Assembly (NCBI GenBank): GCA_947452785.1
Contig: CANGDZ010000037.1
Location: forward strand, 1 to 34,547
Direction of reading: 5' to 3'
Source: Comamonadaceae bacterium
GTDB taxonomy: Bacteria > Pseudomonadota > Gammaproteobacteria > Burkholderiales > Burkholderiaceae_C
DNA: 34,547 nt
The translations under genes and the position numbers were made by a program. The notes under the pieces are model-generated. The model worked only from the letters and a program-made list of their open reading frames with translations, ran no database searches and was not told the origin of the DNA. This document shows, piece by piece, positions 16,122 through 24,356 of the stretch (the first letter of the stretch is position 1; every line of letters begins with the position of its first letter).

Positions 16122-17075
16122 TCAGCCGCGGCCCATGCGCGGGTCAATCAAGGGTTGCACAATGTCGACCAATAAATTCAAACCCACGAAGAACATGCAC
16201 AGCACCAGCAAAGTGCCTTGCAGCAAAGGCATGTCGCGCTGAAAAATGGCGGTATTGAGCAAAAAGCCGGTGCCAGGCCAGGCAAACACCGTCTCGACCA
16301 AGATCGAGCCGCCCATCAGGTAGCCCACTTGCAAACCGGCCACGGCCAGCACCGTGGGTGCCGTGTTTTTGGCCACATGGCGAAACACCGCCATGCCGCC
16401 CAAGCCGCGCGCACGAAGAGCCACCACAAACTCTTGCGCCAACATGTCGGCCACCAAGGCGCGCACGGTGCGGGTGATAATGCCCATCGGGATCACCGAC
16501 AAAGTGATCGAGGGCAACACCAGATAACGCACATGCTCCCAGTCCCACGACCAATCGGTCGAGCCGCCGGGGCCGGCGCCCATGGCCGGAAACCAACCCA
16601 GCCAGGTGGAAAAAATAATCGTCAGCACCAGGCCCAACCAGTAGTGGGGAATGCTCACTCCCACCACTGACAAGGCCGTGGCCGCGCGGTCCACCCCGCC
16701 GCCGTGCTTGTACCCGGCCAATGCGCCCAGCACACAACCCACCAACACTCCCAAGCCTGAGGCAATGGCGGCTAGCAACAAGGTGTTGCCCACCGCACTG
16801 AACACCTCAGAAACCACCGAGCGCCCTGAGGCGATCGAGGTGCCTAAGTCGCCCTGCAACGCGCGCCACAGCCAAAGGCCGTATTGCACAGGCACAGGCC
16901 GATCCAAACCGTAAGCGCTTTTCAAAGCCTCAATCACATCGGCAGGCGCATCGGCTGGGGCAATGGCGTTGAGCGGATCGCCCGGCGCCAAATACACCAA
17001 CATGAACGACACCACAGTGACGCTGAGTGCAATGGGGAGTGCGTACAAAAGACGCTTGAGAATGTAGGTGAGCAT
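16122..17075 (-). CDS. Peptide-type ABC transporter permease (DppB-like)
   Basis: A 317-residue permease beginning with the classical DppB N-terminus (MLTYILKRLLYALPIALSV), the YLAPGDP motif and YGLDRPVPVQYGLWL. It carries the EAA loop (FVVALRARGLGGMAVFRHVAKN) and the typical C-terminal FVGLNLLVDIVQPLIDPRM. The start codon abuts the binding-protein stop (TAAATG), so translation is coupled. Together with the DppC-like protein it forms the transmembrane channel. Confidence 0.88.
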   Translation of the reverse strand: MLTYILKRLLYALPIALSVTVVSFMLVYLAPGDPLNAIAPADAPADVIEALKSAYGLDRPVPVQYGLWLWRALQGDLGTSIASGRSVVSEVFSAVGNTLLLAAIASGLGVLVGCVLGALAGYKHGGGVDRAATALSVVGVSIPHYWLGLVLTIIFSTWLGWFPAMGAGPGGSTDWSWDWEHVRYLVLPSITLSVIPMGIITRTVRALVADMLAQEFVVALRARGLGGMAVFRHVAKNTAPTVLAVAGLQVGYLMGGSILVETVFAWPGTGFLLNTAIFQRDMPLLQGTLLVLCMFFVGLNLLVDIVQPLIDPRMGRG

Positions 17076-18689
17076 TTATTTCATGCGGATGGTGGTGAGG
17101 TCTTGGAACCAGTGTTGTGCTTGCACAAACTCTTGCACCTTGGGCGAGATCGCGTGTGGATTGAGGTCATGCACCACCCACAGCATCAACGCATCGTCCA
17201 CCATGGTTTGGTGAATTTCAGCGAGCAGCTTGTCTTGAATTTTGGGATCGAAATTCTTGCGAATAGTGTCAATAGCGCCGTCCACTTTGGGATTGTTGTA
17301 ACCGCCCCAGTTCACGCCATTGGGCGCAATGTAGCGGCTGTCCACAAAGCGGGTGATGGCGTAGAAGGGGTCGGCTGTGACGTAACCCAAGTTGATGGCG
17401 GTGATGCCCTTGCCCGCGTTCATGTCGGACTTGGCACCACTGCGCCAGTGCAGGTACAAGTTTTCCAACTCAACCACTTCAAACTCCAGCTGAATGCCGA
17501 CTTCGGCCAAGCTTTGCTGAATGAACTCGTTCATGGGCAGCGACAACATTTGCCCCGAACCGCCTTGCGCAATGATGACCTTGGCCTTGAGCGGTTTGGC
17601 CGGGCTGTAACCCGCTTGCGCCATCAGCTCTTTGGCCGTCTTTACGTCGTATTTCAAATCGAACGAAGGCTTGCCGAACCACGGGTTGGTGGCGTCCACC
17701 TGGCCTTTGGCCGGTTTGGCCAATCCGTTGAGCAGCTTCACAATCGCGTCACGGTCAATGGCCAGGTTGGCCGCTTTGCGCACACGAATGTCGGTCCACG
17801 GTGAGCCGGGCTGGGTCGAGAAGTGATAAGGCCAGACATGCGGCGTCACGTTCTGCACAATTTTGAAGCCCGAGCTCTTGAGCTGAGGCAACACATCTGG
17901 CGGCGGCGTTTCAATGATGTCAACTTGACCGTTGAGCAGCGCGTTGGCGCGGGTCATGGCGTCGGGAATGGGCATCAAGATGATGCGGTCGGTCTTGGCC
18001 ATTCGGGCCTTGTCCCAGTAGGCGACGTTCTTGACCAACTCGGCGCGCTGACGCGGCACCAATTTGTCCAGCTTGAACGGTCCCGTGCCTGAGGGCTGAC
18101 TGGCGATCTTGTTCCAGTCGTGGCCCAGCTTTTCCCACTGGGTTGGACTGGAAATCAAGAACCAAGGCAACTGATACGGAAAGAGCGAGTCCACATCCTT
18201 GGTGGTGATCTCGACCGTGTATTCGTCGACCATGCGGTAAGACGCGATGGACGGAATGCGCGGGCGCACTTGCGCGCTTTGCTTGGCATCGTATTGCGGC
18301 GACTTGTCGGCCAGCACTTTGTCCAAGTTCCAGACCACGGCGTCGGCCTTGAGCTCAGAGCCGTCATGGAACTTCACGCCCTTGCGCAGGGTGAACAACC
18401 ATTTCTTATTGTCTTTGGGATCGACCTTCCAACTGCTGGCCAGGCCCGGGACCAACTTGCCTGGGCGTGTGGCAATGTTGGCTTCCCACGCCACCAGCGG
18501 GTCATAAAGGGTATGACCGGTGAACTGGTAAGCACCAGCGCCGCGATCGGGTTGGCCGGTGGTCAGCGGAATGTCGGCCATGGAGATGCCGTAGCGCACT
18601 ACGGTTTCGGCTTGTGCACCGGTTTGCAGCAGCAAAGCCACCGGCAATGCGACCAACCAACGCGGGAGTTGCTTGCGAACAGAATTCAT
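17076..18689 (-). CDS. Peptide-type ABC transporter periplasmic binding protein (family 5)
   Basis: A 537-residue SBP_bac_5 protein with a Sec signal peptide (RWLVALPVALLLQTGAQA, cleavage likely after QAEx). The body has the family marks YDPLVAWE near the N-terminus, WLFTLRKGVKFHDGSELKADAVVWNLDK, PSGTGPFKLDKLVPRQRAELVKN and RKAANLAIDRDAIVKLLNG. GGAG lies 6-7 nt before the ATG at 18689; an in-frame TTG at 18701 is less likely. First gene of an operon that runs to the BASS transporter gene at 9873. Specificity is unknown; within the family this size fits peptides, glutathione-like compounds or opines. Confidence 0.88.
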   Translation of the reverse strand: MNSVRKQLPRWLVALPVALLLQTGAQAETVVRYGISMADIPLTTGQPDRGAGAYQFTGHTLYDPLVAWEANIATRPGKLVPGLASSWKVDPKDNKKWLFTLRKGVKFHDGSELKADAVVWNLDKVLADKSPQYDAKQSAQVRPRIPSIASYRMVDEYTVEITTKDVDSLFPYQLPWFLISSPTQWEKLGHDWNKIASQPSGTGPFKLDKLVPRQRAELVKNVAYWDKARMAKTDRIILMPIPDAMTRANALLNGQVDIIETPPPDVLPQLKSSGFKIVQNVTPHVWPYHFSTQPGSPWTDIRVRKAANLAIDRDAIVKLLNGLAKPAKGQVDATNPWFGKPSFDLKYDVKTAKELMAQAGYSPAKPLKAKVIIAQGGSGQMLSLPMNEFIQQSLAEVGIQLEFEVVELENLYLHWRSGAKSDMNAGKGITAINLGYVTADPFYAITRFVDSRYIAPNGVNWGGYNNPKVDGAIDTIRKNFDPKIQDKLLAEIHQTMVDDALMLWVVHDLNPHAISPKVQEFVQAQHWFQDLTTIRMK

Positions 18690-18723
18690 GAAGGGCTCCA
18701 AAATGAAATGAACACTTCATGGA

Positions 18724-18733
18724 TTGCATGCAA
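18724..18733. promoter_or_regulatory. TTGCATGCAA palindrome, candidate GntR operator (copy 1)
   Basis: A perfect 10-bp palindrome about 35 nt upstream of the start codon of the peptide-importer operon. TTG-N4-CAA symmetry is common for FCD-type GntR operators, and GntR genes lie on both sides. An identical copy lies at 18858. Confidence 0.45.
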
Positions 18734-18857
18734 CGTGCCAATTTTCGTGTTTTGATTTTGTTTTTTCTAGAGCGTTGTTTTCATGCGATTTTTTTCTGCA
18801 TTGCATGGTCTCACGATGGCTTCACCAGAAAAATGAGCCCACTTCACTCACGCCATC

Positions 18858-18867
18858 TTGCATGCAA
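18858..18867. promoter_or_regulatory. TTGCATGCAA palindrome, candidate GntR operator (copy 2)
   Basis: Second exact copy of the same palindrome, 134 bp from the first, in the 243-nt gap (18690-18932) between the GntR gene and the peptide-importer operon. An imperfect half site (TTGCATGG) lies between them near 18801. The spacing would allow looping or two separate control points. No gene is seen in the gap. Confidence 0.42.
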
Positions 18868-18932
18868 TCGCACCAAAAAAGACCCCATTAAGGACCTGTT
18901 GCACACAATCGGTGTACCCTGCGCAAGCATGC

Positions 18933-19646
18933 TCACGTTGCCGCCAAACGCCTGGCCTGATGAATTTGATGCAAAGTAATAGATCGCACCTGCGCTTGGC
19001 TGGCCTGGATGTGGCTGAGCAGCAAAGCGGTAGCGGTGGCCACGTCGTGCGCGAGCAGAGCCGACAAAATACGTGTGTGCTCGGTGTAGGTGGCTTGAAT
19101 GCGGTCTTGAAGCGTGAAATCCAAGCGGCGCACGCTGCGAATGCGTTCGGTCACGTCGCGGTGCACCCGCAGCATTTCAGGATTGCCCATGGCTTGCACC
19201 AGGGCCAAGTGAAACTCTTCGTCCCACACGGCCACTTGGCTGCGGTCGTTACAGCGCTCGGATTCGGGCACCATCCAAATTTGAGCTTGCGCGGTCAGCA
19301 CGCTCAGGTCGCCGCCCTGGACTATTTCCTTGGATTTGGCTTGGCAAAGCCGCTGCACGGCAGTGGACTCCAGCAAAATGCGCAGGTCATAAAGATGGTC
19401 AAACTTTTCAAAGTCAAACGGCTTGACCTCCCAACCGCTGCGAAAGTGAACCTCCACCACGCCTTCTTGGCGTAAGCGAAACAGTGCTTGGCGCACCGGC
19501 GTGCGCGAAACCTGTTGCTGCGTGCAAATGGTGGCCTCGGTAAAGCGGTCGCCTGGCAGCAGGCGAAACTCGGCAATGTCGCGCTTGAGTTGTTCGTACA
19601 CCGTATCGGCGCGTGAAGGCTCACGCGCCTGATACGCGGCACTCAT
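18933..19646 (-). CDS. GntR-family (FCD subgroup) transcription regulator
   Basis: A 237-residue regulator with GntR winged helix at about 15-75 ([30 protein letters not shown]) and an FCD domain ([41 protein letters not shown]) with the conserved acidic/His positions. The ATG at 19646 overlaps the stop of the HpxZ/AtzH-like gene as ATGA; the frame up to 19703 would read into that gene. Last gene of the atzF-importer-atzG-atzE-atzH operon, so it probably autoregulates it. The cyanurate operon of Pseudomonas sp. ADP uses a LysR regulator (AtzR) instead, so control is differently organised here. Confidence 0.87.
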   Translation of the reverse strand: MSAAYQAREPSRADTVYEQLKRDIAEFRLLPGDRFTEATICTQQQVSRTPVRQALFRLRQEGVVEVHFRSGWEVKPFDFEKFDHLYDLRILLESTAVQRLCQAKSKEIVQGGDLSVLTAQAQIWMVPESERCNDRSQVAVWDEEFHLALVQAMGNPEMLRVHRDVTERIRSVRRLDFTLQDRIQATYTEHTRILSALLAHDVATATALLLSHIQASQAQVRSITLHQIHQARRLAAT

Positions 19647-20017
19647 GCCAGCAAGCTGACGTGCGCGGCCACCACGCGCCAGCCCTCGGCGGTTCTCACC
19701 CAAGTTTGGCTTTGGCGCCCGGTACGCTCACTGCCAACCCGTTGAAACTCGGTGTTGGCCGTGGCAAAGTCGCGGCCATAGGTGGTGATGACGATGTTCA
19801 TACGCTCGCGCGCCAGGCCTTGCGAAGGCCGACCGGCCCGAAAGGCCTGAATGGCTTCGTAGCCGTACAAGTTCTCCGTAGCGCCATAGCGCAAGGTGTG
19901 CGGGCTGTTGTAAAACAAAGCGTCCAGCACCTCCACTTCGTTGTGCACCAAGGCGTGTTCGTACTGTTCAAAGGCGGCGCTCACTTCAGCGACCACGTCT
20001 GGCAAATTGATGTCCAT
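19643..20017 (-). CDS. hpxZ: HpxZ/AtzH-like SnoaL-fold protein
   Basis: A 124-residue NTF2/SnoaL-like protein of the AtzH/HpxZ (DUF3225) family: [38 protein letters not shown], then [13 protein letters not shown] and the C-terminal [21 protein letters not shown]. AtzH of Pseudomonas sp. ADP was reported to be a decarboxylating amidohydrolase that turns 1,3-dicarboxyurea into allophanate; HpxZ belongs to the oxalurate gene set of Klebsiella. The start directly abuts the AtzE-like stop (TGA then ATG), and its own end overlaps the GntR start. The family is clear; which of the two reactions applies is not. Confidence 0.83.
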   Translation of the reverse strand: MDINLPDVVAEVSAAFEQYEHALVHNEVEVLDALFYNSPHTLRYGATENLYGYEAIQAFRAGRPSQGLARERMNIVITTYGRDFATANTEFQRVGSERTGRQSQTWVRTAEGWRVVAAHVSLLA

Positions 20018-21424
20018 TCAAAACCCCACTTTATTCAAATGCGACGCGCCACTGCGCGACAAAATATTCGCCACGCGAAACGCGGCCTCTTCGCGCCAAG
20101 GCGCAGCAATCACTTGCACACCCAAAGGCATGCCTCCTTTGACATCCTTGCCCTCGGGCCACATGGGCGCCACCAACACGGGGCAACCGGCAAACGAAAT
20201 CGGTTGGGTCAGCAAACCCATGGCTGCACGACTGGGCAGACGCTGCCCGTTCAGCTCCAGCCACTCGGTGCCAATGGTAGGCGCACTGACTGGTGTGGCG
20301 GGCGCCAGCAGAACGTCCCAATCTTCAAACAGCGCGTTGATTTTCTCGCGGTACAGACGCCGAAAGCGCTGCGCTTGCACATACCAAGCGGCTGGCTGCA
20401 AAGCTCCGGCCATGAAACGGTCGACCGACAAGGGCTCCATGTCGTGGGCCTGGGTGCGCAAGTGGTCCAAATGCAACTGCCCGCCTTCGCTGGCGGTGAT
20501 GATGAAGGCTGCTGCACGTGCCAAGCCCGCGTCTGGCCAGGAGACCAGCGCCGTCACGCCCAAGGCATGGGCCGCATCTTGCACGACTTGGCGAGCGGAT
20601 GAGGTGGCGTTGTCGTGAAAGTAACCGTCCAGCACGCCCACGCGAAGACCTTGAAGACCTTGAACCAATGTGACCGACACAGGCTCCACGCGTTTGGCAT
20701 GGCAACCCGGGTCTAACGCATCCACGCCTTGCAAGGCGTCATAAGCCAGCGCCAAACCGGGCAGCGAATCGGCAAAGGGGCCGAGGTGGTCAATGCTGTG
20801 CACAAACGGGTAGCTGCCGCGCCGCGACAAGCGGCCAAAAGTGGGCTTCAAGCCCCACACGCCGCACAGCGAGGCCGGCACGCGAATTGAGCCGTTGGTG
20901 TCAGATCCCAAGGCGAGTGACACTTGGCGTGACGCCACTGCGGCGCCTGAGCCGCCGGAGGAGCCGCCTGCAATGCGCGTCAAGTCGTGCGGGTTGTGGC
21001 TGGGACCGTAGTGGGTGTTCTCGGTGGTAAAGCCGTAGGCGTACTCGTCCATGTTCAGCCCGCCTAGCAGCACCGCGCCTGAGGCGTGCATTTGCTGCAC
21101 CAAAAAAGCATCAGCTGGTGCAGGTGGGTTGCTCTGGTTGATTTTGGAGCCAGCCAGGGTGACCACGCCTTCAATGTCAAACAGGTTCTTTACTGCATAC
21201 GGCACGCCGGCCAAGGGCGGGAGCACCTCGCCACGTGCGCGGCGCTGGTCCACGGTGTTGGCCTCTTGCATGGCGCGTTCAAAGCAAGGCGTGGTGAAGG
21301 CGTTGACTTGAGCGTTTGTAGCTTCAATGCGGGCAATGGCTGCGGTCACCACCTCGCGGGCAGAAAAGTCGCCGGCCGCAATACCTTGGGCCAGCTGCTC
21401 GGTGGTGTGTTCTTGTGTGTCCAT
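20018..21424 (-). CDS. atzE: AtzE/HpxY-type amidase (amidase-signature family)
   Basis: A 468-residue amidase-signature enzyme. The Ser-cisSer-Lys triad can be placed at K79 (GVPYAVKN), S155 (GGSSGGSG) and S179 (DTNGSIR); the 24-residue Ser-Ser spacing is that of the family. AtzE deaminates 1-carboxybiuret in complex with small AtzG; HpxY is the oxalurate-pathway relative. Both are thought to derive from the GatA/GatC pair of the tRNA transamidosome. The ATG at 21424 lies 1 nt after the AtzG-like stop, so the two subunits are made together. It is distinct from the AtzF-type amidase further upstream in the operon, which has a C-terminal extension. Substrate: a terminal amide of a carboxylated ureide (inferred). 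Confidence 0.85.
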   Translation of the reverse strand: MDTQEHTTEQLAQGIAAGDFSAREVVTAAIARIEATNAQVNAFTTPCFERAMQEANTVDQRRARGEVLPPLAGVPYAVKNLFDIEGVVTLAGSKINQSNPPAPADAFLVQQMHASGAVLLGGLNMDEYAYGFTTENTHYGPSHNPHDLTRIAGGSSGGSGAAVASRQVSLALGSDTNGSIRVPASLCGVWGLKPTFGRLSRRGSYPFVHSIDHLGPFADSLPGLALAYDALQGVDALDPGCHAKRVEPVSVTLVQGLQGLRVGVLDGYFHDNATSSARQVVQDAAHALGVTALVSWPDAGLARAAAFIITASEGGQLHLDHLRTQAHDMEPLSVDRFMAGALQPAAWYVQAQRFRRLYREKINALFEDWDVLLAPATPVSAPTIGTEWLELNGQRLPSRAAMGLLTQPISFAGCPVLVAPMWPEGKDVKGGMPLGVQVIAAPWREEAAFRVANILSRSGASHLNKVGF

Positions 21425-21425
21425 G

Positions 21426-21617
21426 TCAGTGCGGCCTAGGGCAAAAAATTTCGGCAGGTTCGTCGGCGGGGCTCAAGGCCACACCTTCGAGCAGTTGCGC
21501 CATGGCGGCGGTGCGCTGCAAATGGGCGGCCACCCGCGCTGCGCTGGCTGCGTCGAGTGGAATGCACAGCGCCTGAGCGTTGATCTGCACAAAGGCCAGA
21601 GTGTCGGCTTCGTTCAT
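21426..21617 (-). CDS. AtzG/HpxX-like small amidase partner (DUF4089, GatC-like)
   Basis: A 63-residue protein (starts MNEADTLAFVQINAQALCIP, then SAARVAAHLQRTAAMAQLLEG, ends PADEPAEIFCPRPH). Length, the helical N-terminal half and the acidic, Pro-rich C-terminal tail ending APxF-like match the AtzG/HpxX family, GatC-like proteins that bind and stabilise AtzE/HpxY. Small genes of this kind are often missed. Its start overlaps the ABC ATPase stop (ATGA), and the amidase gene follows after 1 nt. Position immediately before an AtzE homologue makes the assignment strong. Confidence 0.82.
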   Translation of the reverse strand: MNEADTLAFVQINAQALCIPLDAASAARVAAHLQRTAAMAQLLEGVALSPADEPAEIFCPRPH

Positions 21618-22435
21618 TTGCGTACCTCGCGTTGGAAAATTTCAAGGCTGAGCTTCTTGGCGTCAATGAAGCTGGGTTGGGTCAAGGTCTCGATGGTGCG
21701 TGGGCGCGGATCGTTGTAGTTCAAGATTTCGGCCACGCGGGTGGGCCGCTTGGTGAGCAGCAAAATTTGATCGGCCAAGTACACCGCCTCTTCCAAGTCG
21801 TGTGAGACCAGCAGCATAGTGGTGCCGGTTTGCATGAACACGTCTTGCAGCTTTTCGCGGATGAACAAGGTCATCTCAAAGTCCAACGCCGAGAAGGGTT
21901 CATCCAAAAACAACACCTCGGGCTTGGGCGCCAAGGCCCGCATAATGGAAGCGGTTTGCTGCTGGCCGCCTGACAACTCGTAGGGGTAGCGGTTCAGGTC
22001 AAACTTCACATCGAACGAAGCAACCAGCTCTTCCATGCGCTGCGCCACTTGGGCTTTGGTTTTGCCTTCGAGCTTGAGCGGATAGGCAATGTTGTCGATG
22101 GTGCGCATCCACGGGAACATAGCTTCGCGGTAGTTTTGAAACACGTAGCCAATTTTGGTTTCGCTCAAAGACTTGCCGTCAAACAAAATCTCGCCGCTGT
22201 CGATCGGAATCAAGCCTGCGATCATATTGATCAAGGTGCTCTTGCCGCACCCGTTGGGGCCAAAGACAGAAACGATTTTGTTTTTAGGAATGTCCAGATT
22301 GAAGTTTTCATACAAAGGCCAGCCCGCAAAATACTTAGTCATGTTACGGATGGTGATGTGCGTGCCCGCAGGGCCTGGCACAAACGGGGAGGGCAAGGGA
22401 TCGGGCTCGATCATGGGGTTCAAGACGGCGCTCAT
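21614..22435 (-). CDS. TauB/SsuB-type ABC transporter ATPase
   Basis: A 273-residue ATPase: Walker A GPNGCGKST, Q-loop FQNYREAMFPW, signature ELSGGQQQTASIMRAL, Walker B VLFLDEPFSALD, H-loop LVSHDLEEAVYLAD. The Q-loop and the FPW segment are typical of the nitrate/taurine/sulfonate/NMT1-type importers. I choose the ATG at 22435 preceded by GGAAGA; an in-frame TTG at 22453 overlaps the permease gene. It partners the permease and Tat-exported binding protein just upstream and is coupled to atzG downstream, which suggests the import of the compound that AtzGE and AtzF degrade. Confidence 0.88.
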   Translation of the reverse strand: MSAVLNPMIEPDPLPSPFVPGPAGTHITIRNMTKYFAGWPLYENFNLDIPKNKIVSVFGPNGCGKSTLINMIAGLIPIDSGEILFDGKSLSETKIGYVFQNYREAMFPWMRTIDNIAYPLKLEGKTKAQVAQRMEELVASFDVKFDLNRYPYELSGGQQQTASIMRALAPKPEVLFLDEPFSALDFEMTLFIREKLQDVFMQTGTTMLLVSHDLEEAVYLADQILLLTKRPTRVAEILNYNDPRPRTIETLTQPSFIDAKKLSLEIFQREVRK

Positions 22436-22437
22436 AT

Positions 22438-23289
22438 TTATCTTCCGCTCCAATGCACGATGCGTTTTTCCAGCACCAAAAATACAATGTTCAAGGCATA
22501 GCCCAAGGCGCCTGCCGCCAAGATGGATGCGTACATGTCGCGCACATTCATCACCTGCTGCGAGTCGATGATGCGGTGGCCCAAGCCGCGCTCAGAACCG
22601 ATGAACATTTCGGCCACGATAACGATCACCAGCGACATGGACACCGCGCTACGCAGCCCCACGAAGGTGGGTTGCAAGCTTTCCCAAATCAGCACGTCTT
22701 TGAAGATCTGCCAGCGCGTGGCACCCATCACCTTGGCGGCCATGACGCGTTGTTTGCGCGCATTGATCACACCGTAGGCGCTGTTAAACAAGACAATCAA
22801 AAGCGCACCAAACGCGGCTATCGCCACCTTGTTGATGTCGGACACGCCAAAGATCATCAAGAACAAAGGGATCAATGCCGACGAAGGCGTGGAGCGAAAG
22901 AAGTCAATCACAAACTCCACGCTGCGGTAGGCCCGCTCGTTGCTTCCCAGCAGTACGCCCACCGGTACACCCACCACAGCGGCAATCAAAAATGCCTCCA
23001 AGGTGCGCAGCAAGGTGTAGGCGAAGTCGCCAAACAAAGTGCCACCGGCCATTCCGGTGAACAAGGTGCCCAGGGTGTTCCAGGGCGAGGGCAACAAGAT
23101 GGGCGGAATCAGCTTGAAGCGCACCACCAGGTCCCAAATGACAAACAACACCAAGGGACCCAACAGCGGCATCAGCCGCCAGGGACTCCAGCGTTCAGTC
23201 GCTGGTATCCCTGGCGTAGTCGGCTGGGCGGGCGTTGCCAGCCCTTGTTGTGCAGCAGCCATGATGACCGCGGTGGAGGCTTCATGCAT
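22438..23289 (-). CDS. TauC/SsuC-type ABC transporter permease
   Basis: A 283-residue permease: a Pro/Thr-rich N-terminal stretch, then helices beginning LMPLLGPLVLFVIWDLVVRF, the family segment DFFRSTPSSALIPLFLMIFGV, and the EAA loop (AAKVMGATRWQIFKDVLIWESLQPTFVGLRSAV), ending with the YALNIVFLVLEKRIVHW tail of the family. Starts 3 nt after the binding-protein stop; the gap to the ATPase start at 22435 is 2 nt. A later in-frame ATG at 23262 is a possible alternative start. Confidence 0.86.
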   Translation of the reverse strand: MHEASTAVIMAAAQQGLATPAQPTTPGIPATERWSPWRLMPLLGPLVLFVIWDLVVRFKLIPPILLPSPWNTLGTLFTGMAGGTLFGDFAYTLLRTLEAFLIAAVVGVPVGVLLGSNERAYRSVEFVIDFFRSTPSSALIPLFLMIFGVSDINKVAIAAFGALLIVLFNSAYGVINARKQRVMAAKVMGATRWQIFKDVLIWESLQPTFVGLRSAVSMSLVIVIVAEMFIGSERGLGHRIIDSQQVMNVRDMYASILAAGALGYALNIVFLVLEKRIVHWSGR

Positions 23290-23292
23290 GGC

Positions 23293-24312
23293 TTAACCTT
23301 TGTACAACATGGACTCAACCATCAGACGCGAGGGGAAGATACCCTTGTCTGAAAACAAGTCAAAGAACTTCTGGAAGTAGGCAATGTCCTTGGCCGTGAA
23401 CTCGTTGTACATGGTGTAAGCGGCCATGGGCACCTCGGCGGTCAACGCACCTTCAATGGCGGTGTAACCCTTGAGGTATTGGCGAGACTCAGCGGCACTG
23501 CTGCGCACGTAGGCGATACCTTTGGCGTAGGCTGTGACGAACTTCTTGGTTTCCACTGGATACTTTTTGACGAACTCGGCGGTGAGCGAAGCCGAGCCAC
23601 CAAACCAAGGCGCTGCGGCGTCGCCCAAGATGTACTTGGAAATCACACCAGCTTCCAGTACGCGGGTCGTGCCGTTCAAGCGGCCAATCGTGCCGGTGGG
23701 CTCCAATGTGTAGACCGCATCTACTTGTCCTGCGGCCAAAGCGGCCACATGCTGGCTAATGGGCAACTCAATGACCGTGGCCCCTGTGGCACCGGCTCGC
23801 TCTAAAACAGTTCGGGCCAAAGTCAGATTTTGGATGCCTGGGCCGGAGGCGACTTTTTTGCCTTTGAGTTCGGCCATGGTTTTGACCGGGCTGGCCAGAG
23901 GCACCAAAAACTCGTCGAGCACATGGGTCACATTGCTGGGGTTGGAGGCAAATATTTTGAAGGTGCCTGGCGCGGCCAATTCACCAATCGCCAAGTTGGC
24001 CGAACCGGTGCCGTTGGCGCTTCCGTCGCAGCGACCGGCCAGCATGGCTTCCATGATCTGCGCGGCGCCGGCGAACTTGATGCCTTCCACGTCCAAGCCG
24101 GCTTCTTTGAAATAGCCTTTTTCAATCGCTGCGTAAAAAGGCAGGCCTGCGGCAATCGGCCAGTAGCCGATGCGAATTTTGGGTGTGCTCTGAGCCAGCG
24201 CAATGGCCGGTGCGCCCAATACACCCAGGGCTGCGGTGGCCGCACCGGCTTGCAGCAGCTTGCGGCGCGAGGTGGCGACGAGGGATTCAGTAGTGACGAG
24301 GTGAGATGTCAT
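23293..24312 (-). CDS. Tat-exported NMT1/TauA-type substrate-binding protein
   Basis: A 339-residue binding protein. A twin-arginine signal (TSRRKLLQAG followed by a hydrophobic stretch ending ALAQS) indicates Tat export. The mature part has the NMT1/SsuA features IRIGYWPIAAGLPFYAAIEKGYFKEAGLDVEGI, a GGAAQIMEAMLAGRCD-like ligand segment and LPISQHVAALAAGQVDAVYTLEPTG. Ligands of this group include taurine, sulfonates, pyrimidine precursors and other small N compounds. AGGAG is well placed before the ATG at 24312, in a leader nearly the same as that of the BMP binding protein at 29054. The gap to atzF is 44 nt. Confidence 0.87.
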   Translation of the reverse strand: MTSHLVTTESLVATSRRKLLQAGAATAALGVLGAPAIALAQSTPKIRIGYWPIAAGLPFYAAIEKGYFKEAGLDVEGIKFAGAAQIMEAMLAGRCDGSANGTGSANLAIGELAAPGTFKIFASNPSNVTHVLDEFLVPLASPVKTMAELKGKKVASGPGIQNLTLARTVLERAGATGATVIELPISQHVAALAAGQVDAVYTLEPTGTIGRLNGTTRVLEAGVISKYILGDAAAPWFGGSASLTAEFVKKYPVETKKFVTAYAKGIAYVRSSAAESRQYLKGYTAIEGALTAEVPMAAYTMYNEFTAKDIAYFQKFFDLFSDKGIFPSRLMVESMLYKG

Positions 24313-24356
24313 GAAAAACTCCTAGGCGTGGATGAAAAAAACGAGATGAAAAGTGA

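Noticed and set aside
16884..17804. Plus-strand open frame of 306 codons across the binding-protein gene
   Set aside because: Antisense to a well-supported family 5 binding protein; His/Gln-rich and without recognisable domains.
19613..20602. Plus-strand frame of 329 codons opposite atzH/atzE
   Set aside because: Spans the boundary of two clear genes on the other strand and shows no domain.
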